A DNA stretch of 7,985 nt, from the NCBI GenBank assembly GCA_012842325.1, contig DUTA01000074.1:1-7985 (forward strand), written 5' to 3'. Numbering within the stretch: the first letter of the stretch is position 1; every line of letters starts with the position of its first letter. Of the stretch, positions 1-4,893 are shown piece after piece. Source of the stretch: Bacillota bacterium. GTDB lineage: Bacteria; Bacillota; DTU030. A program made the translations under genes and the position numbers. The notes under the pieces are model-generated. The model saw nothing but the letters and a program-made list of their open reading frames with translations. It made no database searches and was not told the DNA's origin.

Positions 1-20
1 CCCGTCAACAATGCTTTCAC
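1..20 (-). CDS. N-terminal fragment of an unidentified gene downstream of the IclR regulator
   Basis: Only the first codons are present, so no function can be given. On the minus strand a strong ribosome binding site (GGGAGG, 30-35) is followed after 9 bases by GTG at 18-20, reading M-K-A-L-L-T and then leaving the window. Two ATG codons in the same frame (24-26 and 27-29) sit only 3 and 0 bases from the binding site, so GTG is the better-spaced start; an ATG start would add M-(M)-P in front. The gene follows the IclR gene in the same direction, with a palindromic operator-like site and a -10 element between them, so it is a likely target of that regulator. The reading frame could still be spurious because so little is visible. 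Confidence 0.45.
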
Positions 21-50
21 AGGCATCATCCTCCCTTTTTCCCTAGTTCT

Positions 51-56
51 ATTGTA
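51..56 (-). promoter_or_regulatory. Candidate -10 element (TACAAT) for the gene at the left edge
   Basis: On the minus strand TACAAT differs from the sigma-A -10 consensus at one base and lies 15 bases upstream of the GGGAGG ribosome binding site. No good -35 stands at 17 bases; the nearest candidate is TTGCCT (77-82) at 20-base spacing, a 4/6 match. A weak -35 would suit a regulated promoter, but the call is tentative. Confidence 0.4.
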
Positions 57-71
57 TGGAACACCGTTCCC
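57..71. promoter_or_regulatory. Candidate IclR-family operator palindrome
   Basis: TGGAACACCGTTCCC contains a perfect 5-base inverted repeat, GGAAC-ACC-GTTCC (58-70). It resembles the E. coli IclR box (TGGAAATNATTTCCA): the outer TGGAA and TTCC match and the centre does not. It lies 16 bases past the stop codon of the IclR-family gene and directly upstream of the candidate -10 at 51-56, so a bound protein would cover the -35/-10 spacer. That position fits repression, although many IclR-family proteins activate. The link to the neighbouring regulator rests on proximity and motif resemblance. Confidence 0.5.
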
Positions 72-87
72 GCTGGAGGCAAAAAAA

Positions 88-864
88 TTATTCCAGCCTG
101 TCACTGATAGCCCTGGCCGTCTCCATGACGCTGGCAATTAGCTCCGGCAGGCGTTCATCAGTCATGCGGCTGGTGGGACCGGAAACACTGATAGCAGCCA
201 CAACGGTGCCGGAAGGAGCAAAAATTGGTGCCGCCACACACCGCAAACCAACTTCAATCTCCTCGTTATCCAGGGCATAACCGGCCCGGCGGATCCGCGC
301 CAGTTCCTGCTCCAGTTCCCCCGGGTCGGTAATGGTATTTTCTGTAAACTTGGTCAAGGGGGCCTGTCCCAGCACCAGGCAAAGCCAGGAGGGGTCTGCG
401 TAGGCCAGCAGCACTTTTCCCACTCCGGAACAGTGGGCAGGGGAACTGGAGCCGACGGGAGGCGTCAGACTGAGACGGTGTTTGGTTTCAATCTTATCAA
501 TTACAATAATTTCCGGACCATTTTCCTTATTATCATTCAACACCGCCAGGTGGACCGTTTCCTGGTACCTTTCCCCCAGTTCCCGAAGCCAGGGCCTGGC
601 CAGATCCCGCAGGCCCATATATTGGTTGGCAAGCATGCCGAGGGCATAGAGGCGAAAGCCCAACCAGTACTTGCCCGTCAACTCATTCTGCTGGACAAAG
701 CCACGGCGTTCCAGGGTGGACAGGACCCTGTAGACAGTACTCTTATAATAGCCCAATTTGGCAGCAATCTCCGTGACTCCCAGTTCCCTCTTTTCCTGCT
801 GGAAGAGCAGCAGCACCTGGAGGGCCCGGTCGAGGGCCTGGATACAGGGCTTTTCCACAGCCAA
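88..864 (-). CDS. IclR-family transcriptional regulator
   Basis: A 258-residue protein of normal IclR length. Residues about 9-70 form the N-terminal winged helix, with the helix-turn-helix in VTEIAAKLGYYKSTVYRVLSTL and a wing ending in GKYWLG. Residues about 80-258 form the GAF-like effector-binding domain, with GVGKVLLAY (147-155) and the family signature around EVGLRCVAAPIF (204-215, Cys209). Such proteins sense small metabolites, often aromatic or sugar acids, and control adjacent catabolic genes; the ligand cannot be read from the sequence. The start is TTG, 6 bases after GAAGG; a GTG two codons further in is the alternative. The gene begins 71 bases after sigE, and no terminator is visible between them, so read-through from spoIIG is possible. 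A matching operator-like palindrome lies just downstream at 57-71. The regulator probably serves the gene beyond the left edge rather than sporulation. Confidence 0.93.
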   Translation of the reverse strand: MAVEKPCIQALDRALQVLLLFQQEKRELGVTEIAAKLGYYKSTVYRVLSTLERRGFVQQNELTGKYWLGFRLYALGMLANQYMGLRDLARPWLRELGERYQETVHLAVLNDNKENGPEIIVIDKIETKHRLSLTPPVGSSSPAHCSGVGKVLLAYADPSWLCLVLGQAPLTKFTENTITDPGELEQELARIRRAGYALDNEEIEVGLRCVAAPIFAPSGTVVAAISVSGPTSRMTDERLPELIASVMETARAISDRLE

Positions 865-935
865 TCTCTTCCTTCCCTCTGTACAGTTACACCTTTTTTA
901 TTCGCCACCCTTGCCCAATCTCCTTTTAGGATACC

Positions 936-1667
936 CTATTCCATCCTGCTAATTTCTTTGCGCAGGCGACGCAGGATCCGCTTCTCCAGGCGGGAGATGT
1001 AGGATTGGGAAATGCCCAGCAGATCGGCAACTTCCTTCTGGGTTTTTTCCTTCCCCCCCTTCAGCCCAAAGCGCAGTTCCATAATCTTTTTCTCCCGCCC
1101 GCTCAATTTTTGCAGGGCCGCATAGAGGAGCCGCCTGTCTACCTCCTCTTCAATGAACTTGTAGATGATATCGCCTTCGGTTCCCAATACATCGGAAAGG
1201 AGCAGCTCGTTGCCATCCCAATCGATATTGAGGGGTTCGTCAAAGGATACCTCCAAACGGAGCTTATTGTTGCGCCGGAGATACATCAGGATCTCATTCT
1301 CAATACAGCGGGAAGCATAGGTGGCCAGCTTGATCTTCTTGCCCGGATCAAAGGTGTTGACAGCTTTAATTAAACCGATGGTCCCTATGGAAACCAGATC
1401 CTCAACACCGATGCCGGTATTTTCGAACTTCCGGGCTATGTACACCACCAGGCGGAGATTGCGCTCGATGAGCGTGCTTTTGACTTCCTGGTCCCCCTGC
1501 TGGAGCCGGTCCAGCAGGAGGTATTCCTCGGCATTGCTCAGGGGAGGTGGGAGCGTTTCACTGCTCCCGACATAATAGAGGGTGCCTGCCAGTTTCGCTG
1601 CCTGCAGCAGGCGGCAGAGGAGCCAATGGAGGAAGATTATCCCCCGGCGACCGCTGTTGCCAAACAC
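936..1667 (-). CDS. sigE: RNA polymerase sporulation sigma factor sigma-E (pro-sigma-E)
   Basis: Sigma-E directs early mother-cell transcription during sporulation. The protein is very close to B. subtilis SigE: region 2 spans about residues 68-135 (ERNLRLVVYIARKFENTGI, then LATYASRCIENEILMYLRRN), followed by EVSFDEPLNIDWDGNELLLS (139-158), and region 4 ends with the helix-turn-helix TQKEVADLLGISQSYISRLE (209-228). Residues 1 to about 31 form a hydrophobic/amphipathic pro-sequence (IIFLHWLLCRLL) that holds the precursor at the membrane; the processing region corresponds to the YYVGSSETLPPPL stretch (31-43). I chose GTG at 1665-1667 because GGAGGGGGG precedes it by 6 bases, giving 243 residues. 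A longer TTG start at 1703 would encode the ribosome binding site as protein. spoIIGA ends 45 bases upstream, consistent with one operon. In B. subtilis sigG follows; here an IclR gene does. Confidence 0.97.
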   Translation of the reverse strand: MFGNSGRRGIIFLHWLLCRLLQAAKLAGTLYYVGSSETLPPPLSNAEEYLLLDRLQQGDQEVKSTLIERNLRLVVYIARKFENTGIGVEDLVSIGTIGLIKAVNTFDPGKKIKLATYASRCIENEILMYLRRNNKLRLEVSFDEPLNIDWDGNELLLSDVLGTEGDIIYKFIEEEVDRRLLYAALQKLSGREKKIMELRFGLKGGKEKTQKEVADLLGISQSYISRLEKRILRRLRKEISRME

Positions 1668-1712
1668 CTTATTCCCCCCTCCGCATCTTTTTCCACACCC
1701 CAATCCGGGCCC

Positions 1713-2585
1713 TCAATCTCCGCAGACGATTAGGTCCGGGGGAACCAGGGCCCTATAGGTGCCTTGAAAGCCCAGCTCCTGATTAACCACCCCCACCAGA
1801 GCAGGTTTCCCCCCAACCCACCGGCCGGCGACAAAAAACCGGATTTCGTCGGGACGAATGCCCAGGAGCAGCCCCCCCTTTCTGCCCAGGCTGGAAAAGG
1901 GAATCAGCCGGCAACGGCCTGCCCACACGGGATCCTTTAAGTTGGCCAGCCCGCTCCAATCCATCTTCTCCTGCCGGCAGACGGCCTGTACTTCCGGGGG
2001 AAGGATACCGCTGAGGGCATTGTGTTCGAGGATCATAACCGGCCTGTTGCTCAGGGGGTCCCACAATTGATTTCCCGTATCCACCAGGGCGACAGCCTCC
2101 ACCCAGGCACGGCCAAAGCGCAGCCTCACCTTTACCCTATTCTCCCTCTGCCACCGGTACTGGCGGAGATAATTCCAGGCCAGGTAAACCACCCCTAAAC
2201 TGACCGCGGCCGCGGCCGGCAGGGACCACCAGGGAACAGAGCCCGGCGAAAGGGCAGCAAAATACAGGAGGGACAGGGCGGCACCACCGGTGAGGAAAGA
2301 GAGGAGATAAAAGGAGGCCAGGTGGGAGAGGAATCTTTGCCAGCAGGTGAAGCCAAAGGCGATAACCACCATCCCCAGGGAGACAAGTACCTTGAGCAGC
2401 GGGAGGTGAAGAAAGGGAAAGGGAAGGATGAGTACTGCCAGGGCATAGAGGCTGCCCAGTAAGGAACCGGCCCCCAAGCGCCAGGGGGTAAAACTGGCCC
2501 GGGTCAGGGCAGCCGTCAGGGATAAAAGAAAACAGTTCATGAGGAAATTGACGATCAACACCAGGTCTGCGTAAATATAGGGCAA
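1713..2585 (-). CDS. spoIIGA: Sporulation sigma-E factor-processing peptidase SpoIIGA
   Basis: SpoIIGA is a membrane-bound aspartic protease that removes the pro-sequence of sigma-E after receiving a signal from the forespore (SpoIIR in B. subtilis). The N-terminal half has about five hydrophobic segments, near residues 8-27, 39-57, 63-81, 89-111 and 120-140. The C-terminal half is soluble and carries the active-site motif LVDTGNQLWDP, with the catalytic Asp at about residue 169; family members work as dimers. At 290 residues it is near the B. subtilis protein (about 309). I chose TTG at 2583-2585, giving MPYIYADLVLIVNF, because GGGGAGG lies 9 bases upstream and homologues begin at this point. 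An upstream in-frame TTG at 2612 would translate the ribosome binding site. It is the first gene of the spoIIG operon and immediately precedes its substrate gene sigE. Confidence 0.95.
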   Translation of the reverse strand: MPYIYADLVLIVNFLMNCFLLSLTAALTRASFTPWRLGAGSLLGSLYALAVLILPFPFLHLPLLKVLVSLGMVVIAFGFTCWQRFLSHLASFYLLSFLTGGAALSLLYFAALSPGSVPWWSLPAAAAVSLGVVYLAWNYLRQYRWQRENRVKVRLRFGRAWVEAVALVDTGNQLWDPLSNRPVMILEHNALSGILPPEVQAVCRQEKMDWSGLANLKDPVWAGRCRLIPFSSLGRKGGLLLGIRPDEIRFFVAGRWVGGKPALVGVVNQELGFQGTYRALVPPDLIVCGD

Positions 2586-2601
2586 TGGTTCCTTCCTCCC
2601 C

Positions 2602-2655
2602 TTACCCAACAAGTAAGTGAAAGGCCGGCCAGGGACACACCAGTTTAGAGGACAC
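2602..2655 (-). CDS. Possible 17-codon leader ORF upstream of spoIIGA
   Basis: A strong ribosome binding site (GGAGG, 2661-2665) is followed after 5 bases by GTG and an open frame reading MSSKLVCPWPAFHLLVG, ending in TAA at 2602-2604. The stop lies 16 bases before the chosen spoIIGA start and directly ahead of its ribosome binding site. A ribosome finishing the small frame would therefore stop next to the spoIIGA start region, which could couple the two. I know of no family for the peptide. Chance is a real alternative at this length. Confidence 0.25.
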   Translation of the reverse strand: MSSKLVCPWPAFHLLVG

Positions 2656-2701
2656 CACTTCCTCCAAATATGTTTATGAGACCTGCCGGTTGGATATGCC
2701 C

Positions 2702-2734
2702 ATTATAACCTTCCCCGGCTTAAAAGATTGTCAG
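2702..2734 (-). promoter_or_regulatory. Candidate Spo0A-activated sigma-A promoter of the spoIIG operon
   Basis: On the minus strand a perfect TATAAT (2702-2707) has CTGACA (2729-2734, 5/6 match to TTGACA) upstream at 21-base spacing. No -35 match exists at the normal 16-18 bases. The B. subtilis spoIIG promoter has the same design: good hexamers about 22 bases apart, used by sigma-A polymerase only when phosphorylated Spo0A is bound. Transcription would start near 2695 and leave a leader of about 110 bases before spoIIGA. The hexamers are seen directly; Spo0A dependence is inferred from spacing and gene context. Confidence 0.65.
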
Positions 2735-2748
2735 ATGGGGTTCGGCCG
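2727..2748. promoter_or_regulatory. Candidate Spo0A boxes overlapping the spoIIG -35 region
   Basis: TTGTCAGA on the plus strand (2728-2735) matches the 0A box TTGNCRAA at 7 of 8 positions and overlaps the -35-like hexamer. CGGCCGAA on the minus strand (2741-2748) matches at 6 of 8, including the CGAA end. Placement over the -35 is where Spo0A binds at B. subtilis spoIIG. The two sites are not at the usual 10-11 base repeat and each has mismatches, so either may be fortuitous. Confidence 0.4.
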
Positions 2749-2755
2749 CAAATAG

Positions 2756-2783
2756 AAAAAGCGGGGTATTTTTACCCTGCTTT
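2756..2783 (-). terminator. Factor-independent terminator downstream of ftsZ
   Basis: On the minus strand GCAGGGTA (2773-2780), loop AAAA, and TACCCCGC (2761-2768) form an 8-base stem with one A-C mismatch. Flanking AAA (2781-2783) and TTT extend the stem, and a run of five T (2756-2760) follows. It lies about 125 bases after the ftsZ stop and 22 bases before the spoIIG -35-like element, so it should end the dcw transcript and insulate the sporulation operon. Confidence 0.75.
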
Positions 2784-2857
2784 CCTTCTTTCTCCTTTGT
2801 TTTTTCTCGCCATGACTTATTAAAGGGCAAGCCCTTCCCGGAAGCTTCCCTTCCCAA

Positions 2858-2888
2858 GAAAGATTCCCCGCCGGAACCGCAATCTTTC
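2858..2888. repeat. Inverted repeat in the ftsZ 3' untranslated region
   Basis: GAAAGATT (2858-2865) and AATCTTTC (2881-2888) are perfect 8-base inverted repeats around a 15-base GC-rich spacer. The repeat begins 18 bases after the ftsZ stop. No T-run follows on the minus strand, so it is not a typical terminator. It could stabilise the 3' end or mark a processing site; this is inference. Confidence 0.4.
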
Positions 2889-2906
2889 CCGCTCTTTATT
2901 CCGCCC

Positions 2907-3953
2907 TTATTTGCGCCGCAAAAAGGCCGGTATATCCAGGCCGTCCGTGGTGAAGGATTTGATATCCAACTCGTTCATACCCTTTTCTTTGCTGGCCGGC
3001 CGCTGTTCGAAGCCGGTGGCAATGACGGTTACCTTGACCTCGTCCTCCATAGATTCGTCAATTACTGCCCCAAAGATTATATTGGCGTCGGGATCCGCGG
3101 CTTCGGCAATAATCTCCGCCGCCTCATTGACCTCAAAAAGCCCCAGGCTGGAACCACCGGTAATATTAAAGAGGACACCCTTGGCCCCATCGATGGAGGT
3201 TTCCAGGAGGGGGCTGGAGATGGCCATCCGGGCCGCCTCGGCCGCCCTGTTTTCACCGCTGGCCCGTCCTATTCCCATCAGGGCAGAGCCGGTTTCATGC
3301 ATAATCGTCTTTACATCGGCAAAATCCAGGTTGATTAACCCCGGCACGGCGATCAGGTCCGAGATACCCTGAACCCCCTGGCGCAGGACATCATCGGCAA
3401 TGCGGAAAGCTTCAATAATAGAAGTTCTCTTTTCCACCACCGTCAGCAGCCGGTCGTTGGGAATGATAATCAGGGTATCGACCTTTTCCTTCAGTTCCGC
3501 GATACCCTTCTCAGCCTGGACCTGCCTTCTCCGGCCCTCGAAGGTAAAGGGTTTGGTGACCACCCCGACCGTCAGGGCACCGAGTTCCTTGGCCAACTCG
3601 GCCACGATGGGACAGGCCCCCGTTCCTGTTCCCCCGCCCATGCCGGCAGTAATAAAAACCATATCGGCGCCCTTGAGGGCCTGCTGCAAGACCTCCCTAC
3701 TCTCCTCCGCTGCCTTTTTCCCGATCTCCGGATTGGCACCGGCTCCCAGGCCCTTGGTCAATTTCTCGCCAATCTGGATCTTTTGGGGTGCCTCCGACAA
3801 AAGCAGTGCCTGGGCATCGGTATTGACCGCAACAAAGTCCACTCCTCTCAGATTGGCAGCTATCATTCTATTGATGGCATTATTGCCCCCGCCACCGACA
3901 CCCACTACTTTAATCTGGGCAAAATTATCCATTTCCATATCAAATTCCAGCAT
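2907..3953 (-). CDS. ftsZ: Cell division protein FtsZ
   Basis: FtsZ is the tubulin-like GTPase that polymerises into the division ring, and in spore formers also the polar ring of the asymmetric septum. The 348-residue protein has every landmark: the nucleotide-binding GVGGGGNNAINRM (18-30), the tubulin signature GGGTGTG (106-112), the T7 catalytic loop NLDFADVK (208-215, with Asp210 and Asp213), and the C-terminal peptide DIPAFLRRK (340-348) that binds partners such as FtsA, SepF or ZipA-like proteins. The linker before it is short, about 20 residues. The ATG start is supported by GAGGAGG 8 bases upstream. ftsQ ends 117 bases upstream and no ftsA intervenes, unlike B. subtilis. That gap carries a sigma-H-like promoter and a Spo0A box, suggesting a sporulation boost. 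A terminator lies downstream at 2756-2783. Confidence 0.99.
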   Translation of the reverse strand: MLEFDMEMDNFAQIKVVGVGGGGNNAINRMIAANLRGVDFVAVNTDAQALLLSEAPQKIQIGEKLTKGLGAGANPEIGKKAAEESREVLQQALKGADMVFITAGMGGGTGTGACPIVAELAKELGALTVGVVTKPFTFEGRRRQVQAEKGIAELKEKVDTLIIIPNDRLLTVVEKRTSIIEAFRIADDVLRQGVQGISDLIAVPGLINLDFADVKTIMHETGSALMGIGRASGENRAAEAARMAISSPLLETSIDGAKGVLFNITGGSSLGLFEVNEAAEIIAEAADPDANIIFGAVIDESMEDEVKVTVIATGFEQRPASKEKGMNELDIKSFTTDGLDIPAFLRRK

Positions 3954-4030
3954 ATCCCTGCCCTCCTCGCAGACTTTTCCAGTTTACACTCAAATAAACC
4001 ATAGCTGTCTTCCATTTTTATATCACTTAG

Positions 4031-4057
4031 AATTCAACACCAGGAGAGGTTTCCTTT
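4031..4057 (-). promoter_or_regulatory. Candidate sigma-H promoter of ftsZ
   Basis: On the minus strand AAAGGAAAC (4049-4057) matches the sigma-H -35 consensus RNAGGAWWT except the last base, and GTTGAATT (4031-4038) matches the -10 consensus RNNGAATW fully. The spacer is 10 bases, one shorter than the usual 11-12. B. subtilis ftsAZ has a sigma-H promoter (P2) raising FtsZ at sporulation onset, so the position makes sense. Transcription would begin about 70 bases before the ftsZ ATG. The short spacer and lack of experimental support keep confidence moderate. Confidence 0.5.
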
Positions 4058-4060
4058 TTT

Positions 4061-4068
4061 TTCGACAC
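4061..4068 (-). promoter_or_regulatory. Candidate Spo0A box upstream of ftsZ
   Basis: GTGTCGAA on the minus strand fits the 0A box core TGNCGAA perfectly and the full TTGTCGAA at 7 of 8 positions. It sits just after the tandem stop codons of ftsQ and 3 bases upstream of the sigma-H-like -35 element. With six fixed positions, a chance match in this 117-base gap on either strand has a probability of about 6%, so context carries much of the weight. Confidence 0.45.
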
Positions 4069-4070
4069 TA

Positions 4071-4862
4071 TTACTCGAGGCTGGAAAGGGCCCCATCCTT
4101 GGGCAGATCACCCTTGAATAAAACATGGACCCTGTCGCCCCTGCGCACATTGATCACGGCCAGGGAACCGTCCAGTTCCCGCAGGGTTTCCCGCAGTAAA
4201 GCTACCTTTTGGGCACTGTCTTCAGCTTGTCCAAAGAGAATCTGCACCCCTTCCCCGGTGTAAAAAACCAGTTCGCCGTTCCCGGACAGATGTATCTCGG
4301 CAAGCATTTCCCTGAGGTCTGCGGGGAAATACTCCAGAACAGCCACCAGATCCGCCAATTGCTGACAATGGAGAGATTGTCCGGGCAAAGCCGGGTCCTT
4401 TATTTCCAAACCTGTAAGGATCGGCAATTTGAAGTCCTCGATAGTGTCGGAAACCGGACCAAGGATGATCCCATCGGCGGCCACCTGCAGGAAGGAGGTG
4501 TAGTAGGGGACCAGAAAGGAGGGTGTTCTTTCCTCCAGCACAATAACCAGGGCATCGGGCAGTTCTCTCCTTACGGTAACCTCCTTGACCCAGGGAGAGG
4601 CCAGGAGCCACTCCCTGAGCTGCCACGACTTGATCCGAAAAAGATTGGTTCCAGGTTCCAGGGCCGTGAGGCGGAGGACATCTTCAGCGGTCAGACGCAC
4701 ATTGCCCTCTATTTCTATCCTTTGCAGGGTGAATATGGGTACATAATACAGGAGGGGTCCCAAGGACAGAAGGAGAAATCCCAGGTAAATAAAGAAACGC
4801 GCTCCTTTCAGCCCCCGGCGGCGCCCTTTGAAGGGTATAATTTTGCCTCCTTTCCTGTCCAC
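4071..4862 (-). CDS. ftsQ: Cell division protein FtsQ/DivIB
   Basis: FtsQ (DivIB) is a single-pass membrane protein of the divisome that links early ring proteins to septal wall synthesis with FtsL and FtsB/DivIC. The 263-residue protein has a short basic cytoplasmic tail (1-21), one membrane helix (about 22-43), and a POTRA domain (about 45-113) with LQRIEIEGNVRLTAEDVLRL and SPWVKEVTVRRELPDALVI ending in ERTPSFLV. An extracellular beta domain (about 118-250) follows. I chose GTG at 4860-4862, six bases after GGGGGG; the frame stays open upstream into murA, but no better start appears there. A strong AAGGAGG lies a few codons inside the gene without a standard start codon at the right distance. 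The gene begins 31 bases after murA and ends in tandem stops TAATAG. Confidence 0.92.
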   Translation of the reverse strand: MDRKGGKIIPFKGRRRGLKGARFFIYLGFLLLSLGPLLYYVPIFTLQRIEIEGNVRLTAEDVLRLTALEPGTNLFRIKSWQLREWLLASPWVKEVTVRRELPDALVIVLEERTPSFLVPYYTSFLQVAADGIILGPVSDTIEDFKLPILTGLEIKDPALPGQSLHCQQLADLVAVLEYFPADLREMLAEIHLSGNGELVFYTGEGVQILFGQAEDSAQKVALLRETLRELDGSLAVINVRRGDRVHVLFKGDLPKDGALSSLE

Positions 4863-4893
4863 TGTTTTCCCCCCGTTTTCCTGGAGCCTTGAC

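Larger units (their letters stand above)
2586..2906. other. Intergenic region between ftsZ and spoIIGA
   Basis: These 321 bases hold no long gene. From the ftsZ side they contain an inverted repeat (2858-2888), a short palindromic GC-rich stretch including GGAAGCTTCC (2840-2849), a factor-independent terminator (2756-2783), the candidate Spo0A-dependent spoIIG promoter (2702-2734) and a roughly 110-base leader with a possible 17-codon ORF (2602-2655). Together they separate ftsZ transcription from the sporulation operon. Confidence 0.8.

Noticed and set aside
72..97. Inverted repeat GCTGGA/TCCAGC at the end of the IclR gene, considered as a terminator
   Set aside because: The 6-base stem encloses the T-run instead of preceding it, so it cannot act as a normal factor-independent terminator on either strand.
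879..886. Palindrome CTGTACAG upstream of the IclR gene, considered as an autoregulatory operator
   Set aside because: It is only 8 bases with no extension and does not resemble the palindrome found at 57-71.
678..908. A 76-codon minus-strand frame starting with GTG and preceded by AAAAGGAG
   Set aside because: It overlaps the IclR gene out of phase for most of its length, and its C-terminal sequence is a frame-shifted reading of the winged-helix coding region with no recognisable domain.
433..1002. Plus-strand open frame (189 codons) opposite the IclR gene and the end of sigE
   Set aside because: It crosses two recognised genes in antisense and shows no family features.
2772..2813. A 13-codon ATG frame (MARKNKGERRKAG) ending in the terminator stem
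   Set aside because: It has no convincing ribosome binding site, is very short, and its A-rich codons are explained by the purine-rich sequence before the terminator.
4209..4892. Plus-strand open frame opposite ftsQ (227 codons)
   Set aside because: It is antisense to a clear FtsQ gene, with no known motif and no supporting promoter.
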